The notes under the pieces are model-generated. The model was not told the origin of the DNA. It saw only the letters and a list, made by a program, of their open reading frames with translations, and did not search any database. Positions 60,877 to 64,000 of a DNA stretch of 64,000 nucleotides are shown in pieces (position 1 is the first letter of the stretch; the number at the start of each line of letters is the position of its first letter). The translations under genes were made by a program, and so were the position numbers. This DNA is from Caballeronia hypogeia (GTDB lineage Bacteria; Pseudomonadota; Gammaproteobacteria; Burkholderiales; Burkholderiaceae): contig NZ_FCOA02000019.1 in NCBI RefSeq assembly GCF_001544875.2, forward strand, positions 1 through 64,000, written 5' to 3'.

Positions 60877-62406
60877 ATGAATCAAGACGACAAGCATTCC
60901 ACCGATCAAGTCGATCCAGCCGGTCAAACCGGGAAGCGCCCCGCCTCCGACGGCAACGTGACGACCGGCGTCGCGGGCCTCGACGAAATCCTGGGCGGGG
61001 GCCTCGTCGAAGGCGGCCTGTATCTGATCGAGGGCATGGCCGGCGCGGGCAAGACGATCCTGTCGTCGCAAATCGGCTTTCACCGCGTGGCGCAAGGCGA
61101 CATGGTGCTGTACATCACGCTGATCGCCGAATCGCATACCAAGCTTCTGTCGCATCTGAAGGCGCTGTCGTTCTACAACGCCGACGCCATCTCCGATCGC
61201 ATGCTGTTCGTCTCCGGCTATCACGAGCTGATGCGCGACGGCCTGTCCGGCTTTCTCGCGCTGATCGCCGCGACCATCAAGACGAGCCGGCCGCGCTTCA
61301 TGGTGATCGACGGCTTTCGCAGCGCGCGCGAATTCAGCTCGACCGAGCTCGAGCTCTCGCAGTTCATCCACGAGCTGTCCGCGTTCGTCAGCGCCGCGCG
61401 CTGCACGACGCTGATTCTGGCTCCGCTGTCGGGCAACGAGCCGCATCCGGAACACACGCTGGTCGACGGGCTCATCGAACTGAACCGGTACAACACCGGC
61501 ATGCGGCGCGCGCGCGAGATCGAGGTCCACAAGCTGCGCGCCCGCGATCACCTGCTCGGCAAACACTTCTTCAAGATCACCGAGCAAGGTCTCAAGACTT
61601 TTCCGCGCATGGAGGCGTCGCTCGCGGACGAACGCGGCACGCCCGATTTCAAGAGCCGGCTCGGCTTCGCGTTTTCCGAGTTCGATCAGATGCTCGGCGG
61701 CGGCGTGGTGCGCGGCTCGACGACCACGCTCGTCGGACCATCGGGAGTCGGCAAGACGCTGTTGTCGCTCAAATTCCTGCAGGCGGGCGTCGAAGCGGGC
61801 GAGCGCTGCGTCTATTTCGGCTTTTACGAATCGCCCGAGCGGCTCGTCGCGAAGGCGCAGTCAGTCGGCATCGAACTCGCGCCAGCGGTGCAGGACGGGC
61901 GGCTCTCGATCCACTGGCATCCCGCGGTCGAGCTGGCGATCGACGAGCTCGCCGCCGAGCTGATCGGCGCGGTGCAGCACGCGAACGCATCGCGGCTCGT
62001 GGTCGACGGCATCGACGGCTTTCTTCAGTCCGCCAATCGCGCCGAGCGCTTCGGGCTGTTTCTGAACGCGCTCACGCATCGTCTTCGCGATGCGGGCGTG
62101 ACCACGCTGCTCACCGAGGAACTGCCGCTCTACGGCGATCCCACGCCGCCCGCGACGCTGCGCGCCTCCGCGATGACGGAGAACATCGTGCTCATGCGTT
62201 ACATCGAGGCGAATTCCTCGCTGCATCGCATGGTGTCGGTCGTCAAGCAGCGCGAAGGCTCGCACGATGCGTCGATCCGCCGACTCACGATCGACTCGCG
62301 CGGCCTGCATATCAGCGAAGGCTTCATTGGCCCGACGGGTCTGTTGTCCGGACACCCGTCGATGGCGCCCGCGCTCTCCCTGTCGGACCCCGGCACGCGC
62401 GCATGA
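60877..62406 (+). CDS. KaiC-like double-domain ATPase
   Basis: A 509-residue protein with two RecA/KaiC domains. Domain 1 (25-240) has Walker A GMAGAGKT (53-60) and a Walker B-like FMVIDGF (Asp145); domain 2 (258-490) has GPSGVGKT (287-294) and RLVVDGIDG. After each nucleotide loop, KaiC normally has paired Glu; here the first is changed (IAES and FYES), leaving one Glu each. The region matching the KaiC phosphosites (RASAMTENIVL) keeps a Ser but has Ala at the Thr. No kaiA or kaiB is near. Its stop overlaps the response regulator start, so the two function together. Confidence 0.88.
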   Translation: MNQDDKHSTDQVDPAGQTGKRPASDGNVTTGVAGLDEILGGGLVEGGLYLIEGMAGAGKTILSSQIGFHRVAQGDMVLYITLIAESHTKLLSHLKALSFYNADAISDRMLFVSGYHELMRDGLSGFLALIAATIKTSRPRFMVIDGFRSAREFSSTELELSQFIHELSAFVSAARCTTLILAPLSGNEPHPEHTLVDGLIELNRYNTGMRRAREIEVHKLRARDHLLGKHFFKITEQGLKTFPRMEASLADERGTPDFKSRLGFAFSEFDQMLGGGVVRGSTTTLVGPSGVGKTLLSLKFLQAGVEAGERCVYFGFYESPERLVAKAQSVGIELAPAVQDGRLSIHWHPAVELAIDELAAELIGAVQHANASRLVVDGIDGFLQSANRAERFGLFLNALTHRLRDAGVTTLLTEELPLYGDPTPPATLRASAMTENIVLMRYIEANSSLHRMVSVVKQREGSHDASIRRLTIDSRGLHISEGFIGPTGLLSGHPSMAPALSLSDPGTRA

Positions 62407-62759
62407 AAAAGATCCTCGTCGTCGACGACGAATTCGACATCCTGACCACGTGGCGGCTCGTGCTCGAAATGGAGGGCTACGAAGTCTCGACCGCGTCCAA
62501 CGGACGCGCCGCGTTCGACGCCGCGCGCTCGAATCCGCCGGCGCTGGTCATCACGGACTGGATGATGCCGCACATGGACGGCGTCGAGCTGATCCGCGCG
62601 CTCGGCGCGAACGACGGGCTCGCCGACGTGCCCATCATTCTGATGAGCGCGGCGGCCAACGGGCCGTCGCTCGCGCATCCGCATGCGCAGTTTCTTCGCA
62701 AGCCGCTCTCTATCGACGATCTGCTCGACACCGTCAAAGGCCTGATCGGTCCGGCCTGA
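62403..62759 (+). CDS. Single-domain response regulator
   Basis: A 118-residue receiver with no output domain, CheY-like in size. The acidic pocket is Asp8/Asp9, the phosphoacceptor Asp52 (ITDWMMPHMDG), with Ser82 and Lys100 completing the switch. No histidine kinase gene is adjacent. The ATGA overlap with the KaiC-like gene suggests that it is controlled by, or controls, that ATPase. Confidence 0.93.
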   Translation: MKKILVVDDEFDILTTWRLVLEMEGYEVSTASNGRAAFDAARSNPPALVITDWMMPHMDGVELIRALGANDGLADVPIILMSAAANGPSLAHPHAQFLRKPLSIDDLLDTVKGLIGPA

Positions 62760-62844
62760 GAGACGCGGGCACGCGACGTGCTGCTGACCAGCGTTCCGGT
62801 GAAACCGGACTGACGATAAACCGCTCAACCCAAAGGGAGGCACC

Positions 62845-63099
62845 ATGGTGCAGGATCAAGTGGAAGGCGCGGCGCAAAAGGTCGTGGGCAAGGTGCAGGA
62901 TGCGGTCGGCGCGCTCACGGGCGACGAAAGCATACAGGCCGAAGGCAAGGTCCGGCAGGCGTACGGCAACTTGCAGCAGAGCTACGGACAGACCGTCGAC
63001 AACGTGCGGCTGGCCGTCGCGAGTCAGCCGATTCAGGGCGTGCTGATCGCCGCGGCGGTGGGCTTCGTGCTCGGCGCGTTGTGGAATCGCGATCGCTGA
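62845..63099 (+). CDS. CsbD-like stress protein with a membrane segment
   Basis: An 84-residue protein. Residues 1-50 match the CsbD/YjbJ pattern (DQVEGAAQKVVGKVQDAVGA; AEGKVRQAYG), a hydrophilic helix family induced by general stress, here followed by a membrane segment (about 61-79) and RDR at the end. The fused membrane tail resembles ElaB-type proteins. A strong GGGAGG lies before the ATG. It lies 85 bp after the response regulator gene and may share its control. Confidence 0.87.
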   Translation: MVQDQVEGAAQKVVGKVQDAVGALTGDESIQAEGKVRQAYGNLQQSYGQTVDNVRLAVASQPIQGVLIAAAVGFVLGALWNRDR

Positions 63100-63144
63100 T
63101 TCGCTCCACGCCCGCTGCAGGCGGTGAGTCCGAGGCATGAAAGG

Positions 63145-63173
63145 CAAGGCCGGCGCGCAATGCGCCGGCCTTG
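63145..63173. terminator. GC-rich hairpin, probable terminator
   Basis: CAAGGCCGGCGC (63145-63156), five-base loop, GCGCCGGCCTTG (63162-63173) is a perfect 12-bp stem, followed only by a weak T-tract (TTTCG). It separates the CsbD-like gene from the convergent membrane-protein gene. Confidence 0.75.
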
Positions 63174-63196
63174 TTTCGTATGCGGCGCCTCGCGCG

Positions 63197-63898
63197 TCAG
63201 GCCGACACGCGACGCAGTCCGCGCGCTTCCTGCGAGCATCCGACCGCAAGCGCCACAGCGGCGACGACGAGCACGGCATGCGATCCATCGGCTGTCAGCG
63301 CCAATGCGAGCCCGCACGCTCCCGCGCCGCTCATGACGCTCGCCACCGGCGCGCCAGCGCCGCCGCCGATCGCGAGGGCGAGATGCGCGCCGATCAACGA
63401 GATCAGCGCGAGCACCGGCAGCACGGCGAGCGCACCCGATTGCGCGCCGAAAACGTAGGCGAGCGCCGCGCACGCGCCCGCGCAGGCAAGATGAAACGAC
63501 ACGTGGTTCGGGTCCTCTCGAAGCACGCGCGGCGACGCCAGACGCCCCGCCGCCGCCAGCGCGCCGCCCGCGAGCAACAGCATGACGGATTGCGCGCCAT
63601 GCGCCTGCGGCAACAAGCACGCGGCGACCGCGATCGTCGCGAGCAAGGCCTGCGTCGACGCCGGCGAATTCGACGCGGCGCGGCCCGACCGATACGACGC
63701 GAATCCCGCAAGTGCGACGAGCAGCAGCGCGATGCCGCCGGGCGCGAGCGCACGCATTCCGCCGCTCACGCCGCACGCGATGATGACGACCGCGCCGATT
63801 TCCCACAGCACGCGCGAGCGTATCGCGCCCGCGCGCAGCGATGCGCCCGCCGAAAGCGCCACGAACACGCACAACGCGCCGGCCAGAAGCTCGGACAT
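63197..63898 (-). CDS. Multi-spanning membrane protein of unknown function
   Basis: A 233-residue very hydrophobic protein with about seven membrane segments, rich in Ala, Gly and Leu, and almost no polar loops. The segment ALISLIGAHLALAIGGGAGA followed by PVASVMSGAGACGLAL hints at a Gly-rich channel helix like NAD(P) transhydrogenase beta subunits, but nothing else supports that. It is 11 bp downstream of the FAA-hydrolase gene and may be cotranscribed with it. Confidence 0.72.
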   Translation of the reverse strand: MSELLAGALCVFVALSAGASLRAGAIRSRVLWEIGAVVIIACGVSGGMRALAPGGIALLLVALAGFASYRSGRAASNSPASTQALLATIAVAACLLPQAHGAQSVMLLLAGGALAAAGRLASPRVLREDPNHVSFHLACAGACAALAYVFGAQSGALAVLPVLALISLIGAHLALAIGGGAGAPVASVMSGAGACGLALALTADGSHAVLVVAAVALAVGCSQEARGLRRVSA

Positions 63899-63909
63899 GT
63901 GTCGCTCCT

Positions 63910-64000
63910 TCAGGCCGCCAGCACGTTCGACAGCGTGCCGATGCCTGCAATCGACACGTCCACGCGCGCGCCGTCCTTGATCGAGCCGACGCCGATCGAG
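63910..64000 (-). CDS. FAA hydrolase family protein, C-terminal end (cut by window edge)
   Basis: Only the last 29 codons are inside the window. They read SIGVGSIKDGARVDVSIAGI and then GTLSNVLAA before the stop, resembling the C-terminus of fumarylacetoacetate hydrolase-family proteins (for example 2-hydroxyhepta-2,4-diene-1,7-dioate isomerase), where the KDGD-like turn and G-x-G-x-L-x-N end are usual. The rest lies beyond the right edge. Confidence 0.65.
   Translation of the reverse strand, partial: SIGVGSIKDGARVDVSIAGIGTLSNVLAA

Overview
The window is chromosomal DNA of a GC-rich betaproteobacterium, most likely Burkholderiaceae in the Burkholderia/Paraburkholderia/Caballeronia group. That placement is inferred from the very high GC, gene density and the mix of families: a PaoABC-type aldehyde oxidoreductase, a MocR regulator beside gabT/gabD, a UdgX fusion, DUF2968, DUF2891, a YdiK-like AI-2E family transporter and a KgtP-like transporter. 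No rRNA, tRNA, CRISPR array, IS element or prophage was recognised. The right edge cuts a gene (FAA-hydrolase-like C-terminus, minus strand). The left edge is intergenic and carries what looks like a dispersed repeat.

Layout. 0.4-4.3 kb: two peptidases of acid-active families (S10 carboxypeptidase and S53 sedolisin) and a GFA-type zinc protein, all minus. 4.4-6.3 kb: a GNAT-like protein coupled to a cysteine hydrolase. 6.7-11.3 kb: a Tat-exported molybdenum aldehyde oxidoreductase (paoABC-like), a strong terminator, then a MocA-like cytidylyltransferase suited to its cofactor. 11.6-12.8 kb: a DUF2335 membrane protein and a GT2 glycosyltransferase, convergent. 13.0-14.5 kb: a DUF4130/UdgX uracil-DNA repair fusion behind a near-perfect LexA box. 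14.7-18.0 kb: small proteins, a GT9-like half and a chemoreceptor. 18.1-23.8 kb: a GABA module (M20 amidohydrolase, MocR regulator, divergent gabT-gabD). 23.5-30.2 kb: a metallophosphoesterase, patatin, isochorismatase-like protein, Tat-type MsrB and an ABC-2 exporter. 30.3-34.8 kb: a cupin, 3-hydroxyacyl-CoA dehydrogenase, glutathionyl-hydroquinone reductase, exported alpha/beta hydrolase and divergent LysR regulator.

34.9-39.6 kb: a YXWGXW protein and a 35-residue lipoprotein precede an ECF sigma factor operon (sigma, anti-sigma-like, metal-sensor-like, DUF1800, DUF1501). 39.6-43.1 kb: an ankyrin protein, an AI-2E family transporter, a DUF6572 protein behind an AT-rich promoter, and an exported protein. 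43.2-48.4 kb: an acyl-CoA dehydrogenase / acyl-CoA ligase / HIBYL-CoA hydrolase-like operon with a divergent AraC regulator. 48.4-53.8 kb: a tiny conserved protein, an HTH/coiled-coil protein, KgtP-like MFS, DUF2891, YnfA and MATE proteins. 54.2-55.6 kb: a secreted Gly/His-rich low-complexity protein followed by two hairpins. 55.9-60.5 kb: an exported hydrolase, a nuclease/Ogt operon, an OmpA-like lipoprotein, DUF2968 and a small secreted protein. 60.9-64 kb: a KaiC-like double ATPase translationally coupled to a single-domain response regulator, a CsbD-like protein, a membrane protein and the truncated FAA-hydrolase gene.

The signals most worth following are the LexA-box/UdgX locus, the KaiC-like/response-regulator pair, the Gly/His-rich secreted protein, the ECF operon with DUF1800/DUF1501, and the possible acyl-GABA pathway around the MocR regulator. 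Residue positions were counted by hand, and family assignments come from motif recognition, not database searches.
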